A stretch of DNA of 64,000 bases, taken from assembly GCF_003473295.1 (NCBI RefSeq), contig NZ_QRMP01000015.1:1-64000 (forward strand), written 5' to 3'. The notes below the pieces were generated by a model. It had not been told where the DNA came from and did no database searches. It worked only from the letters and a program-made list of their open reading frames with translations. A program made the position numbers and the translations under genes. Shown piece after piece: positions 54,225 to 62,781 of the stretch. Source of the stretch: Parabacteroides sp. AM08-6. GTDB lineage: Bacteria; Bacteroidota; Bacteroidia; Bacteroidales; Tannerellaceae. Every line of letters begins with the position of its first letter. Position 1 is the stretch's first letter.

Positions 54225-55934
54225 TCAGTAGATACTAAAATACTCTGCAATCGGCCCTAATGTTAATGCAGGGAAGAAAGACAATGCAGCCACTATAAAA
54301 ATTACAGAAAATGTCATCACGGCAAAGGTAGCTGTATCCGTCTTCAGAGTCCCCGCACTTTCCGGTACATACTTTTTCCGGGCCAGCAGGCCAGCTATAG
54401 CTACCTGCCCGACAATCGGAAGATAACGGCTAATAATCAAAGCTAAACCGGTTGTAAAATTCCAGAAATAAGTATTATCTCCCAAGCCTTCAAAACCAGA
54501 GCCATTATTGGCCGATGCCGAAGTATATTCATAAAGCATCTCGCTTAAGCCATGGAAGCTTGGATTATTCAGCCATCCACCTTCATTTTCAACAAATCCG
54601 GGATGATAAACATAAAAATAGCAAGCTACGGCTGTTCCCAACAAAATAACGAACGGGTGAGCCAAGGCAACAATCGTTGCTATTTTCATCTCGCGTGACT
54701 CTACTTTTTTACCCAGAAATTCAGGCGTGCGTCCTACCATCAAGCCACTGATAAATACAGCAATAATCAGAAAAGCGTAATAGTTCATAAAACCGACACC
54801 CACACCACCGAACCACGTGTTTATCTGCATATTCAGCATTTCCATCATTCCGCTGAGCGGCATAGTACTATCATGCATACCGTTGACAGAGCCATTAGAT
54901 GTAACGGTTGTAGTACAGCTCCAGAGCGCCGTAGCTGCCGGACCGAGACGGGTTTCTTTCCCCTCCATTGCTCCGTTAACCTGGTCGATACCCATCGCCT
55001 CAATCTTCGGATTTCCGTTCATCTCATAATAGGTATTAATGCCCACACTTAGCAAATAAGCAAACAACATCACACCAAAAATCGAATAGGCCAGTTTCTT
55101 ACGTTTCAAATAGAACCCCAAGGCAAATACCATCGCCATCGGAAGAATAAGAATAGACCAACATTCTACCATATTGGTCAAATAAGTCGGATTTTCGAGT
55201 GGATGTGAGGAGTTGACGCCAAAATAACCACCACCGTTAGTACCCAACTGTTTGATAGGGATAATAGCTGCAGCCGGCCCCTGAGAAACCGATTGTTCAT
55301 TACCTTCGAGCGTTACTAGTTGCATTTTCCCATCGAATCCCATCGGAGTTCCTTCTATAATCAAAATAAAACCGACAATCAATGATAAGGGCAACAAAAT
55401 ACGGGTACAACTTTTCATCAACAAGCTCCAGAAATTTCCGATTGTCTGAGTCGTCTTCGCCGCCATTGCTTTGAAAATACCAGCCAAGGCAGCCATACCG
55501 GTTGCTGCAGTAATAAACTGGAATAACATGATGACAAACAACTGAGTGAAATAAGTCAGGCCACTTTCACCGCTATAATGTTGCAAGTTACAGTTCACCA
55601 TGAAACTGATACAAGTATTAAACGATAAATGGGACGATTGTCCGGCGTTGCCATCCGGGTTCAACGGTAAATACTGCTGCGTATAGAGCAATATCATTCC
55701 CCAGAAAAACCAGAATAAATTAATCGTTAGAAGTGCTTTCAAAAAGCTCTTCCAATTCATCTCCAGATTCGGGTCGATACCACAAATTTTAAAAATCCAT
55801 CTTTCAAGAGGAGCCATAAAATCCAAGCAAGTTTTCTCCCCTTTATAAACTTTCGCAATGTACTTCCCTAGTGGATAAGCCAATACGACCATTAGTACAA
55901 TCTGCGCAATACTACCTAGCAATTCTGTATTCAT
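54225..55934 (-). CDS. kdpA: Potassium-transporting ATPase subunit A
   Basis: A 569-residue channel-like subunit with about 10 helices. Potassium-selectivity loops are visible: GTNGGGYFGVNSSHPLENP (second repeat region) and SANNGSGFEGLGDNTYFWN (third). The N-terminal helix is QIVLMVVLAYPLGKYIAKVY. Preceded by AAGGAGAAAAG before ATG, a good ribosome-binding sequence. kdpF lies 22 bases upstream. Confidence 0.97.
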   Translation of the reverse strand: MNTELLGSIAQIVLMVVLAYPLGKYIAKVYKGEKTCLDFMAPLERWIFKICGIDPNLEMNWKSFLKALLTINLFWFFWGMILLYTQQYLPLNPDGNAGQSSHLSFNTCISFMVNCNLQHYSGESGLTYFTQLFVIMLFQFITAATGMAALAGIFKAMAAKTTQTIGNFWSLLMKSCTRILLPLSLIVGFILIIEGTPMGFDGKMQLVTLEGNEQSVSQGPAAAIIPIKQLGTNGGGYFGVNSSHPLENPTYLTNMVECWSILILPMAMVFALGFYLKRKKLAYSIFGVMLFAYLLSVGINTYYEMNGNPKIEAMGIDQVNGAMEGKETRLGPAATALWSCTTTVTSNGSVNGMHDSTMPLSGMMEMLNMQINTWFGGVGVGFMNYYAFLIIAVFISGLMVGRTPEFLGKKVESREMKIATIVALAHPFVILLGTAVACYFYVYHPGFVENEGGWLNNPSFHGLSEMLYEYTSASANNGSGFEGLGDNTYFWNFTTGLALIISRYLPIVGQVAIAGLLARKKYVPESAGTLKTDTATFAVMTFSVIFIVAALSFFPALTLGPIAEYFSIY

Positions 55935-55956
55935 CTTTTCTCCTTAACTTATTTGT

Positions 55957-56037
55957 TTAAAACTTTTCGGGTTTAATCAATACATACATCAAATACCCGA
56001 AGATTACGAGACAGAGTATAAAAAGTGCTGTAAACAT
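55957..56037 (-). CDS. kdpF: Potassium-transporting ATPase small subunit KdpF
   Basis: A 26-residue single-helix protein, translation MFTALFILCLVIFGYLMYV then LIKPEKF. The hydrophobic helix followed by LIKPEKF fits KdpF proteins (..YALINAEAF-type ending). Preceded by AAAGGAGAAGACGT. It stabilises the KdpFABC complex. Too short for normal gene calling, but the position directly before kdpA and the sequence pattern are decisive. Confidence 0.88.
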   Translation of the reverse strand: MFTALFILCLVIFGYLMYVLIKPEKF

Positions 56038-56052
56038 ACGTCTTCTCCTTTC

Positions 56053-56148
56053 TTAAATTTTTTCAAACCAATCTACACATTTAAAGAAAAACCAGTAGCA
56101 GGCCAAACCGACCATGCACATCAATCCAAAAGATAACAATTCATTCAT
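56053..56148 (-). CDS. 31-residue membrane micro-protein upstream of kdpF
   Basis: Reads MNELLSFGLMCMVGLACYW followed by FFFKCVDWFEKI, then TAA. One hydrophobic helix (about 5-22) and a short charged/aromatic tail. It starts 15 bases before kdpF and has no known Kdp homologue that I recall. A few Bacteroidales kdp operons seem to carry such a leader protein, but I cannot confirm this. It could be an extra small subunit or a regulator of the pump. The frame is open and the spacing to kdpF is operon-like. Confidence 0.6.
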   Translation of the reverse strand: MNELLSFGLMCMVGLACYWFFFKCVDWFEKI

Positions 56149-56257
56149 ACGTCATTTTTTTATGTTAATACAGTTTCGGTTATACCAAAGATGTGCCGAA
56201 AAACAAACTTTCGACATCAAACCCTAACTTTCAGCACATTAACAATCCAAATAAACA
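56149..56257 (-). promoter_or_regulatory. kdp operon promoter region with a near sigma-54 element
   Basis: Minus strand holds CGGCACATCTTTGGTA near 56182-56197: GG, ten bases, GT, differing from the sigma-54 consensus at the -12 C and the first -24 base. Upstream are two AACTTTC repeats (plus-strand 56206 and 56226, 20 bases apart), a spacing seen for activator pairs. The adjacent regulator is of the sigma-54 type, so this is the natural target, but the weak -12 makes it uncertain. Confidence 0.4.
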
Positions 56258-56304
56258 TAAAAAAAGAAAGACCAACCCTTCCAAAATGGAAAGGTTAGTC
56301 TTTC
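56258..56304 (-). terminator. Intrinsic terminator after the NtrC-type regulator
   Basis: Minus strand: a 17-bp stem with a 5-base loop (56266-56304, two G-U pairs as RNA), followed by a run of seven U. It separates the regulator from the kdp operon that reads the same way. Confidence 0.88.
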
Positions 56305-56326
56305 AAAATGAAAAAAAAGGATTATT

Positions 56327-57685
56327 TTATAACAAATCGGAAGCAGTAAGTCCGTACTCTTCTATCTTCCGGTAAAGAGTAGTCAATCCGATACCAAGCA
56401 AGCGGGAAGTCTCGGTTTTATTACCGTTCGTATATTTCAGTACTTTCAGGATGTGCATTTTTTCAACTCCGCTGAGGTCGAAGCCGGAATAAGTAACGTC
56501 CGAATTTGTTGCTGAATTTTGCATATAAGGAGGTAGAGAGTCAGGAGTAAGTACGGTTCCATCTACAATAATCAAACTCCGTTCCACTACATTGCGAAGT
56601 TCGCGCACATTCCCTTTCCAAGGATATTGTTTTAAAATCCGGATATATTCCGGAGCAATTCCATCAATTGTTTTACCCATTTTTACAGACAAAGAGCTTA
56701 CAAAAGTTTCAATATACAAAGGGATATCGTCTACCCGTTCACGTAAAGGAGGCAGATGAATCTGAAAAACAGAAAGACGATAAAAAAGGTCTTCACGGAA
56801 ATGTCCTTCACCGATTTCTTTCGTCAAGTCCCGGTTGGTTGCAGCAATGACGCGTACATTTACTTTAATAGGCTTTGTATCACCAATTTTCAGAAACTCT
56901 CCCGTCTCGAGAATACGGAGTAACTTGGCCTGCAAATCAAAAGCCATTTCACCTATTTCGTCAAGGAAAATAGTACCGTTGTCGGCTTCTTCAAATAATC
57001 CTTTGGTCTCCTTCATCGCACCGGTAAAAGCCCCGGCTTTGTGACCGAACATTTCACTTTCCAACAAATCACGGCTAAAAGAAGAACAGTTGATTGCAAC
57101 AAATGCCTTATCACCGCGGGAACTGCGCTGGTGAATAGATTGGGCAAAGACCTCCTTGCCTGTTCCTGTTTCACCGGTCAATAATACCGGAACATCCGTC
57201 ACAGCCACTTTCTTCGCCAAATCCACAGCTTGTTGAATAGCAGGTGATTTGCCTACTATCGTACCAAAAGAGTATTGTTTGCCGACAGCCGAAGATACTA
57301 ACTTTTCTTGTTTATAAGCAGCAACAGATTTTTCCATCGCTTGAGCAATTAAAGGAAGGATTTTATTGTTATCGTTACCTTTGGTTATATAGTTGAATGC
57401 CCCGTTCTTGATAGCTTGTACTCCATCGGAGATATTACCATGAGCCGTCAACAGAATAACTTCAGAGAGAGGGCGTATCTTTTTCAACTCCTTCACCAGC
57501 TCCACCCCGCTTCCATCCGGGAGAAAAACATCACAGAGAATAACTTCCGGGCTTTGTTGTTCCAACTGTTTTAATCCGGCCTTACATGTCGCAGCCTGAA
57601 ACACGTCATATCCTTCCAAGCTGACGATACGGGATAATAATCCCAAAATCTGCTTCTCATCATCGATAATCAATACTTTTCCCAT
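56327..57685 (-). CDS. NtrC-family response regulator next to kdp
   Basis: A 452-residue sigma-54 activator. Receiver Asp52 in CDVFLPDGSG; Walker A GETGTGKE (171-178), canonical GAFTGA (218-223) and Walker B TIFLDEIGEM; C-terminal Fis-type helix-turn-helix (GNKTETSRLLGIGLTTLYRKI). Compared with the regulator at 29220, it keeps the classic GAFTGA. It is upstream of kdp on the same strand but has its own terminator. A KdpE-type (OmpR) partner is not present, so this is the best partner for the KdpD pair. Inference from context. Confidence 0.93.
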   Translation of the reverse strand: MGKVLIIDDEKQILGLLSRIVSLEGYDVFQAATCKAGLKQLEQQSPEVILCDVFLPDGSGVELVKELKKIRPLSEVILLTAHGNISDGVQAIKNGAFNYITKGNDNNKILPLIAQAMEKSVAAYKQEKLVSSAVGKQYSFGTIVGKSPAIQQAVDLAKKVAVTDVPVLLTGETGTGKEVFAQSIHQRSSRGDKAFVAINCSSFSRDLLESEMFGHKAGAFTGAMKETKGLFEEADNGTIFLDEIGEMAFDLQAKLLRILETGEFLKIGDTKPIKVNVRVIAATNRDLTKEIGEGHFREDLFYRLSVFQIHLPPLRERVDDIPLYIETFVSSLSVKMGKTIDGIAPEYIRILKQYPWKGNVRELRNVVERSLIIVDGTVLTPDSLPPYMQNSATNSDVTYSGFDLSGVEKMHILKVLKYTNGNKTETSRLLGIGLTTLYRKIEEYGLTASDLL

Positions 57686-57895
57686 CTGCTCATTGTCTTT
57701 TATGGAGGGAACAAATATACGATAATATTCACATTTTCTACTACAACCAGCTCAAGGGCCATCATCCTGAGAGAACATTCAAACACGAAGATACAGAGGA
57801 TACAACCTTAATTATAGTTTAATTGTTCACAAATATTTTAAACCATATAAAAGTATAATGTAATAAATAGTACATTCGCTAAAAATATTTATCAG

Positions 57896-58732
57896 ATGAA
57901 AAAGGTTCTATTGGTAGCAGCTTCCGCACTGCTTGTTTGTACATCTTGTGTGACGAAGAAAAAGTATTTGTTGGCTGAAAACGGACGACTCGAAGCAATT
58001 GCCCGTGGGGATGATTTGCAAAATCAACTGGTAAATTGCCGCGACAACAATGACCAGCTGACCAATCTGCGTGCATCTCTCGAACGTGATACAACCCGTA
58101 TGGGACAAAGTATCCGCAATTATCAGAGTATGTTGAATACGAATATGAGCGAGCAAGAAAAATTGAACACACTGCTTAGCCAGAAAATGAAGGAACTGGA
58201 CGAACGCGAACGGACCATCAATGAACTTCAGGATATGATTAACGCCCAAACCGAACGGGTACAAAGCCTGCTCAATAGCGTAAAAGACGCACTTTTGGGC
58301 TTTAGCAGCGACGAACTGACGGTCCGCGAAAAAGACGGGAAAGTGTATGTTGCCATGTCAGACAAACTCCTGTTCGAATCCGGCAGCGCCCGTGTAGACA
58401 AGCGAGGAAAAGAAGCATTGGCTAAACTGGCCGAAGTGCTGAATAAACAAACGGATATAGATGTATATATAGAAGGTCATACGGATAGCAAACCTATCAA
58501 CACGGTTCAATTTAAAGACAACTGGGATTTAAGTGTCATCCGCGCCACCTCCGTTGTCCGTATCCTTACGAAAGACTATGGCGTCAATCCTTTACAAATA
58601 CAACCTTGCGGCCGCGGTGAATTTATGCCGGTTGCCGACAACGAGACAGTAGACGGCAGAGCGAAAAACAGACGTACGGAAATCATCATGGCTCCGAAAT
58701 TAGACAAACTTTACCAGATGTTGAATCAATAG
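57896..58732 (+). CDS. OmpA-family lipoprotein with coiled coil
   Basis: A 278-residue lipoprotein: lipobox near CTSC (Cys18), a long coiled coil (about 25-120; DDLQNQLVNCRDNNDQLTNL), then an OmpA C-terminal domain (about 150-272) with LLFESGSARVDKRG, IEGHTDSKPINTVQFKDNWDLS and AKNRRTEIIM. It binds peptidoglycan and may tether the outer membrane. A related pattern is found in the Omp16/Pal group with an extended coil. Single gene, divergent from the NtrC-type regulator. Confidence 0.9.
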   Translation: MKKVLLVAASALLVCTSCVTKKKYLLAENGRLEAIARGDDLQNQLVNCRDNNDQLTNLRASLERDTTRMGQSIRNYQSMLNTNMSEQEKLNTLLSQKMKELDERERTINELQDMINAQTERVQSLLNSVKDALLGFSSDELTVREKDGKVYVAMSDKLLFESGSARVDKRGKEALAKLAEVLNKQTDIDVYIEGHTDSKPINTVQFKDNWDLSVIRATSVVRILTKDYGVNPLQIQPCGRGEFMPVADNETVDGRAKNRRTEIIMAPKLDKLYQMLNQ

Positions 58733-58796
58733 GAAGCATAGTATGCTTAGAGACAAAAGGATACTTGGTTTATCATTTAATATCCTTTCCTCTTCC

Positions 58797-58929
58797 TATT
58801 TTCATACCGAGCAAATATACTTACGACAATTGTTGAAAGAAAAAAAAGACAATTGTGTTTATTGAATTCAACAATTATCTTTTTTCGTTTCAATATATAT
58901 TAAAAGTATATTTGCTCGGTATGAAAATA
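58797..58929. mobile_element. MITE-like element with 26-bp perfect terminal inverted repeats
   Basis: The ends 58797-58822 and 58904-58929 are perfect inverted repeats (left end reads TATTTTCATACCGAGCAAAT and on). The interior is also imperfectly self-complementary (TTGAAAGAAAAA..., TTTTTTCGTTTCAA), so the 133 bases can fold into one long hairpin. It is not coding. It lies between the OmpA lipoprotein gene and a terminator. I see no clear target-site duplication. Confidence 0.65.
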
Positions 58930-58930
58930 A

Positions 58931-58973
58931 AAAAAGGTAGGGTGCTTTTCATCTGAAGCACTCTACCTTTTTT
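58931..58973. terminator. Intrinsic terminator before the DUF4153 gene end
   Basis: Stem AAAAAGGTAGGGTGCTT with AAGCACTCTACCTTTTT, 8-base loop, T-run on the plus strand and matching A-run on the other side, so it can work in both directions between the convergent genes. One G-U pair. Confidence 0.82.
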
Positions 58974-58991
58974 GTTTTCAATAAGAGGAGA

Positions 58992-60470
58992 TTACTTCTT
59001 TTTCTTCAAATAGTAACCTCGTCCCATATTGGAAACCCTATAGACCGAATCTGTAAGATATTTGCGAATGGATATTTCATCAAATACCAGCAATGCAGAA
59101 TCCATATCCAATCGAAGGAGCTCCGGATAAACAGCAACCGGTATAGAATCTGTCAATTTCAATCCGACTTTTTCAAGTTGCCTAGCAAACAATTCATTCG
59201 CATTCTCTTTTAATATAACATTCCGATTTTCATTATACAAATAAAATGTATCCCTAACAATCATTGCATTCATTCCGGTGGAATCCCTATATCCCAAAAC
59301 ACGTTGAATAGTCTGATAATCGCTGATATCAAAAGGTTTATCACCCTGAATAGTTATCGAAGGATTATAATGCGTCTTAACCTCAGTCTTAATCGGATAA
59401 TTACCCCTCTTCGTCTGAGATATGCGTTCTATATCCTGAGCTTTAATACCAGGAATATACGTGACGGAAACCAGCAGAACAACAGCCAGCAGTGCCGCAT
59501 ACAGGTATCGCCCGAAACGACGGGTTAAAAATAGAAACGTGATTCCTGTCAAGATAATCCCTGTCACCACCAGATAAACCCGCGCAATTGTAAATCCATA
59601 CTGATTGATTCTATAAAACGCACCAATCCAATACATCACCAAAGCCGGCATAACCACCCAACTGGCATACCGATAAAACCAATCATAATACCGTCTGAGA
59701 AGGAAAGACTGGCATCCTTTCAACATAAATATAGCGGCAACAAAACTTACAACAATGTACGCCACCGCCCCTTTCGGCAATGACCACAAAACGACAATTT
59801 TAATAATATAAAGATACAAAATAACTGCATAAACCAATAAAGCCGGCGAAAGAACATAATTAAGCAAAACATTAAACAATTTGTCGTCTCCCTCCTCTTC
59901 CCTTTTCTGATTAAACATCAGAAACAGCAAAGGCAACATACCGATAAAAGCAATACTCGCGGAATACGCCAAAAACCGGCCATCCTCACGTTTCCATATC
60001 TCAAAAATATACTGAATAGAATAAAAGATAGAAATAGATAACAACCAAGCTATACCCGCCAACAAAACCGCTGAGAAAACAGCCCGCAGATACCCTAAAA
60101 ACCTCTTTATAAACAGCTTATTATCCGACTTCCACCAACTAATCAAATAAAGCAATTGTACGACTATGATTGTCACCAACCAAAAAGATGACCAGACACC
60201 CTCTCCTTTCCCCAAAAACAAGAGACAGGAAAAAATAGATAGAATATAGATTAAACGTTCCTTCTTTTTTCCTTGAGTCAACCCATTCAAAATATAAGAA
60301 ATCAGAAAGAAGGCAGGAAAATAGGATAATACGATGTTCAACCTCGGCATCTCCACCTCATAAGCAACACCACCCAAAACACAAAACAGCAAAGCGAGGA
60401 TGACCTCTACCGGATTCTGCTTCATGGCCGCCAACAAACGACCGAAAAATAGCTCTACTTTTCTTTTCAT
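58992..60470 (-). CDS. DUF4153-like membrane protein
   Basis: A 492-residue inner-membrane protein with about 11 helices (from MKRKVELFFGRLL to about 375) and a C-terminal extracytoplasmic domain of about 115 residues (DISDYQTIQRVLGYRDSTG). The pattern fits DUF4153 proteins, of unknown function. I start at MKRK; an in-frame Met at 60497 (MAFHLID) lies over a -7-like box TACCTTTA at 60497-60504, which argues against it. Single gene, convergent with the OmpA lipoprotein gene. Confidence 0.72.
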   Translation of the reverse strand: MKRKVELFFGRLLAAMKQNPVEVILALLFCVLGGVAYEVEMPRLNIVLSYFPAFFLISYILNGLTQGKKKERLIYILSIFSCLLFLGKGEGVWSSFWLVTIIVVQLLYLISWWKSDNKLFIKRFLGYLRAVFSAVLLAGIAWLLSISIFYSIQYIFEIWKREDGRFLAYSASIAFIGMLPLLFLMFNQKREEEGDDKLFNVLLNYVLSPALLVYAVILYLYIIKIVVLWSLPKGAVAYIVVSFVAAIFMLKGCQSFLLRRYYDWFYRYASWVVMPALVMYWIGAFYRINQYGFTIARVYLVVTGIILTGITFLFLTRRFGRYLYAALLAVVLLVSVTYIPGIKAQDIERISQTKRGNYPIKTEVKTHYNPSITIQGDKPFDISDYQTIQRVLGYRDSTGMNAMIVRDTFYLYNENRNVILKENANELFARQLEKVGLKLTDSIPVAVYPELLRLDMDSALLVFDEISIRKYLTDSVYRVSNMGRGYYLKKKK

Positions 60471-60801
60471 TCTTCTATCGATTAAGTGAAATGCCATAAA
60501 GGTACGATTAATTAAACATACAAATGCCAAAATGTACATTTTTCTGTCACATTTGCCTCCGAACAAACAGTTAACTGTCAAATATTCAGCACAATAATAT
60601 ATTAACAATAGAAAACGAAACCGAAAATCAAAGTTTAGAAAAGATTTTTCAAATCCGTTTATAATCGTTTATCCATATTAACGCGAAACATTCCATTCTG
60701 GCATGTCTTTTGGAGTATGATAGATGATTTCGGATAAAAAGAAGAAGTCGATAAAGAATTAAATAATAAATGTTTAACTAATAAAATTGGAGGACTGTAT
60801 T
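60471..60801. other. Intergenic region before the Hsp20 gene
   Basis: 331 bases between divergent genes. A perfect 12-bp palindrome ACAGTTAACTGT is at 60567-60578. A near sigma-54 element TGGCATGTCTTTTGG lies at 60699-60713 (GG, ten bases, GG in place of GC). A -7-like box for the DUF4153 gene is at 60497-60504. I see no coding frame. Confidence 0.5.
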
Positions 60802-61230
60802 ATGACACCGATGAGAAGAAGTCAAAATTGGTTACCGTATGTATTCAATGATTTATTTGACAATGACTGGATGATTAAAGCAAACTCTACAGCTCCAGCC
60901 ATAAACGTAATTGAATCTGAAAAAGATTATCGTGTTGAAGTAGCTGCTCCGGGTATGACAAAGGATGATTTCAACATCCGTATCGATGAAAACGATAATC
61001 TGGTTGTATCGATGGAGAAAAAAGAAGAGAAAAAGGAAGACAAAAAAGAGGGACGTTATCTGAGACGTGAATTCTCTTATAGCAAGTTCCAGCAAACAAT
61101 GGTTCTTCCCGAAAATGCAGAAAAAGATAAAATAGAGGCAAAAGTAGAACATGGGGTGCTTAACATCATCATCCCTAAGATGAGTGAAGAATCCGTCAAA
61201 AAGGCTGAAAAGATTATAGAAATCAAATAA
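60802..61230 (+). CDS. Hsp20/alpha-crystallin small heat-shock protein
   Basis: A 142-residue ATP-independent chaperone starting at MTPMRRSQNW; GGAGG at 60789-60793, eight bases before this ATG, decides the start over one 15 bases upstream. The alpha-crystallin domain (about 34-140) has YRVEVAAPGMTKDDFNIRI, LRREFSYSKFQQTMVLP and the A-x-x-x-n-G-V-L motif (AKVEHGVLNIIIP). C-terminal I-x-I-like tail KIIEIK. It holds unfolded proteins during heat or oxidative stress. Ends in a hairpin. Confidence 0.95.
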   Translation: MTPMRRSQNWLPYVFNDLFDNDWMIKANSTAPAINVIESEKDYRVEVAAPGMTKDDFNIRIDENDNLVVSMEKKEEKKEDKKEGRYLRREFSYSKFQQTMVLPENAEKDKIEAKVEHGVLNIIIPKMSEESVKKAEKIIEIK

Positions 61231-61257
61231 TCTTTTCACACCTCATAAAAGATTGGT

Positions 61258-61305
61258 AAATGGTTTGTTTTATCGGAAATAAAATCCGAATAAAACAAAC
61301 CATTT
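61258..61305 (+). terminator. Terminator after the Hsp20 gene
   Basis: A stem of about 20 bp (61258-61277 with 61285-61305) with one bulged base and a 7-base loop, followed by TTATTT. Confidence 0.7.
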
Positions 61306-61320
61306 TATTTATCTAATGAG

Positions 61321-61328
61321 TATCTTTG
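61321..61328 (+). promoter_or_regulatory. -7 box TATCTTTG upstream of the ferritin gene
   Basis: Fits TAnnTTTG, 53 bases before the ferritin ATG. It sits directly after the Hsp20 terminator, so ferritin has its own promoter. Confidence 0.55.
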
Positions 61329-61381
61329 CCTCCATAAATATTGTATTGTATAATTAAATCTAAAAGAAAGGGTACATCATT

Positions 61382-61864
61382 ATGATTTTAAGCAAAAAAT
61401 TATCAGAAGCATTTAATGCACAGGTGAATGCCGAAATGTGGTCGTCAAACCTCTATTTATCCATGTCTGTCCATTTCCAGAAACTGGGTCTGAATGGTTT
61501 TGCTCACTGGATGCGTAAACAAGCAGAAGAAGAGTTGGAACATGCCCACAAAATGATAGATTTCGCCATAGACCGGGGCGGCGATGTTACAATCGGTCAG
61601 ATAAATGTAGTACCGACCGCATGGGGTAGCGTCCTCGAAGTATTCGAGCATGTTTACAAACACGAATGTTACGTTTCCGAACTTATCGACAAAATGGTTG
61701 ATATTGCAGAAGCTGATAAAGATCATGCATCAAGGGACTTCCTTTTCTGGTTCGTACGTGAACAGGTAGAAGAAGAATCTACTGCCAAGGAAATCGTTGA
61801 GCAACTGAAAAACTACGGCGAATGTCACGTTGGTATTCTGGATCACAGATTGGGTAAAAGATAA
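61382..61864 (+). CDS. ftnA: Ferritin (FtnA type)
   Basis: A 160-residue cytosolic iron-storage protein forming 24-mers. Ferroxidase residues are all present: Glu18, Glu51, His54, Glu95, Gln128 and Glu131, matching the pattern of bacterial FtnA. It lacks the Met ligand of bacterioferritin. It oxidises Fe2+ and stores iron, protecting against oxidative damage; the peroxiredoxin gene nearby fits that theme. Followed by a perfect terminator. Confidence 0.96.
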   Translation: MILSKKLSEAFNAQVNAEMWSSNLYLSMSVHFQKLGLNGFAHWMRKQAEEELEHAHKMIDFAIDRGGDVTIGQINVVPTAWGSVLEVFEHVYKHECYVSELIDKMVDIAEADKDHASRDFLFWFVREQVEEESTAKEIVEQLKNYGECHVGILDHRLGKR

Positions 61865-61873
61865 AAACACAGA

Positions 61874-61912
61874 GATAAAAAAAGAGGTGTTATGGCACCT
61901 CTTTTTTTTATC
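61874..61912 (+). terminator. Intrinsic terminator after the ferritin gene
   Basis: Stem GATAAAAAAAGAGGTG with CACCTC plus eight T and ATC, 6-base loop. Works well on the plus strand. Confidence 0.88.
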
Positions 61913-62116
61913 CTTACATAACCGACATACACATTTCTTCATTTGCTACTTGTCTTCCCCTATACATTGTCAATATACCTATATCCTGTCCTCTATTATG
62001 AATAAATCATTTGTTTCCGGATATATTCTCTCAATAAGAAACCGGCAATAAAAATATCTGTAGAAACAATCAAGCCATAAACGTTGTTATCTCTACAATA
62101 AAAACACAATATATTT

Positions 62117-62749
62117 ATGAAAACATTAATAGGTAAAAAAGCGCCGGAATTTCATGCACCGGCTGTAATCAATGGGAATCAGATTATAGAGGATTTCTCT
62201 TTGGAACAGTATTTAGGTAAAAAGTATGTAGTATTCTTTTTCTATCCGATGGACTTCACATTCGTGTGCCCGACTGAACTTCATGCCTTCCAAGACAAAT
62301 TAAGTGAATTTGAAAAACGCGACGTGGCTGTTGTCGGCTGTTCTGTCGACTCCGAATACTCGCATTTCGCCTGGTTGAGCCAAGACAAAAATAAAGGAGG
62401 TATCCAAGGCGTAAAATATCCGATTGTTGCGGACTTTTCCAAAACAATCGCTGAGAACTACGGTGTTTTGGCTGCCGACTATCTGACAAACGAAGAAGGA
62501 GAAGTGGTTTCAACCGGTGTACCTGTTGCTTATCGCGGCCTGTTCCTGATAGATAAAGAGGGAAAAATCCGCCATTATGTCATCAATGACTTACCACTGG
62601 GACGAAACGTGGAAGAAGCTATCCGCGTAGTAGATGCTTTACAACATTTTGAAGAATTCGGTGAAGTTTGCCCGGCTAACTGGTCAAAAGGAAAAGATGC
62701 GATGAAAGCAACACACGAAGGCGTATCCGGTTATCTGAGTCATCATTAA
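62117..62749 (+). CDS. Typical 2-Cys peroxiredoxin (AhpC/Prx1 type)
   Basis: A 210-residue cytosolic peroxidase reducing hydrogen peroxide and organic peroxides. Peroxidatic Cys51 in FTFVCPTEL, resolving Cys185 in GEVCPANW, and the Arg in PVAYRGLFLID. GGIQG (94-98) resembles the GGLG element of over-oxidation-sensitive peroxiredoxins. I do not use the name ahpC because the expected AhpF partner is not adjacent. Single gene with a hairpin beyond the stop. Confidence 0.94.
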   Translation: MKTLIGKKAPEFHAPAVINGNQIIEDFSLEQYLGKKYVVFFFYPMDFTFVCPTELHAFQDKLSEFEKRDVAVVGCSVDSEYSHFAWLSQDKNKGGIQGVKYPIVADFSKTIAENYGVLAADYLTNEEGEVVSTGVPVAYRGLFLIDKEGKIRHYVINDLPLGRNVEEAIRVVDALQHFEEFGEVCPANWSKGKDAMKATHEGVSGYLSHH

Positions 62750-62781
62750 TCATTTGAATACTAATCACATAAGACAACATT

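Noticed and set aside
58797..58929. Complete insertion sequence
   Set aside because: Only 133 bases and no transposase frame; at most a miniature element.
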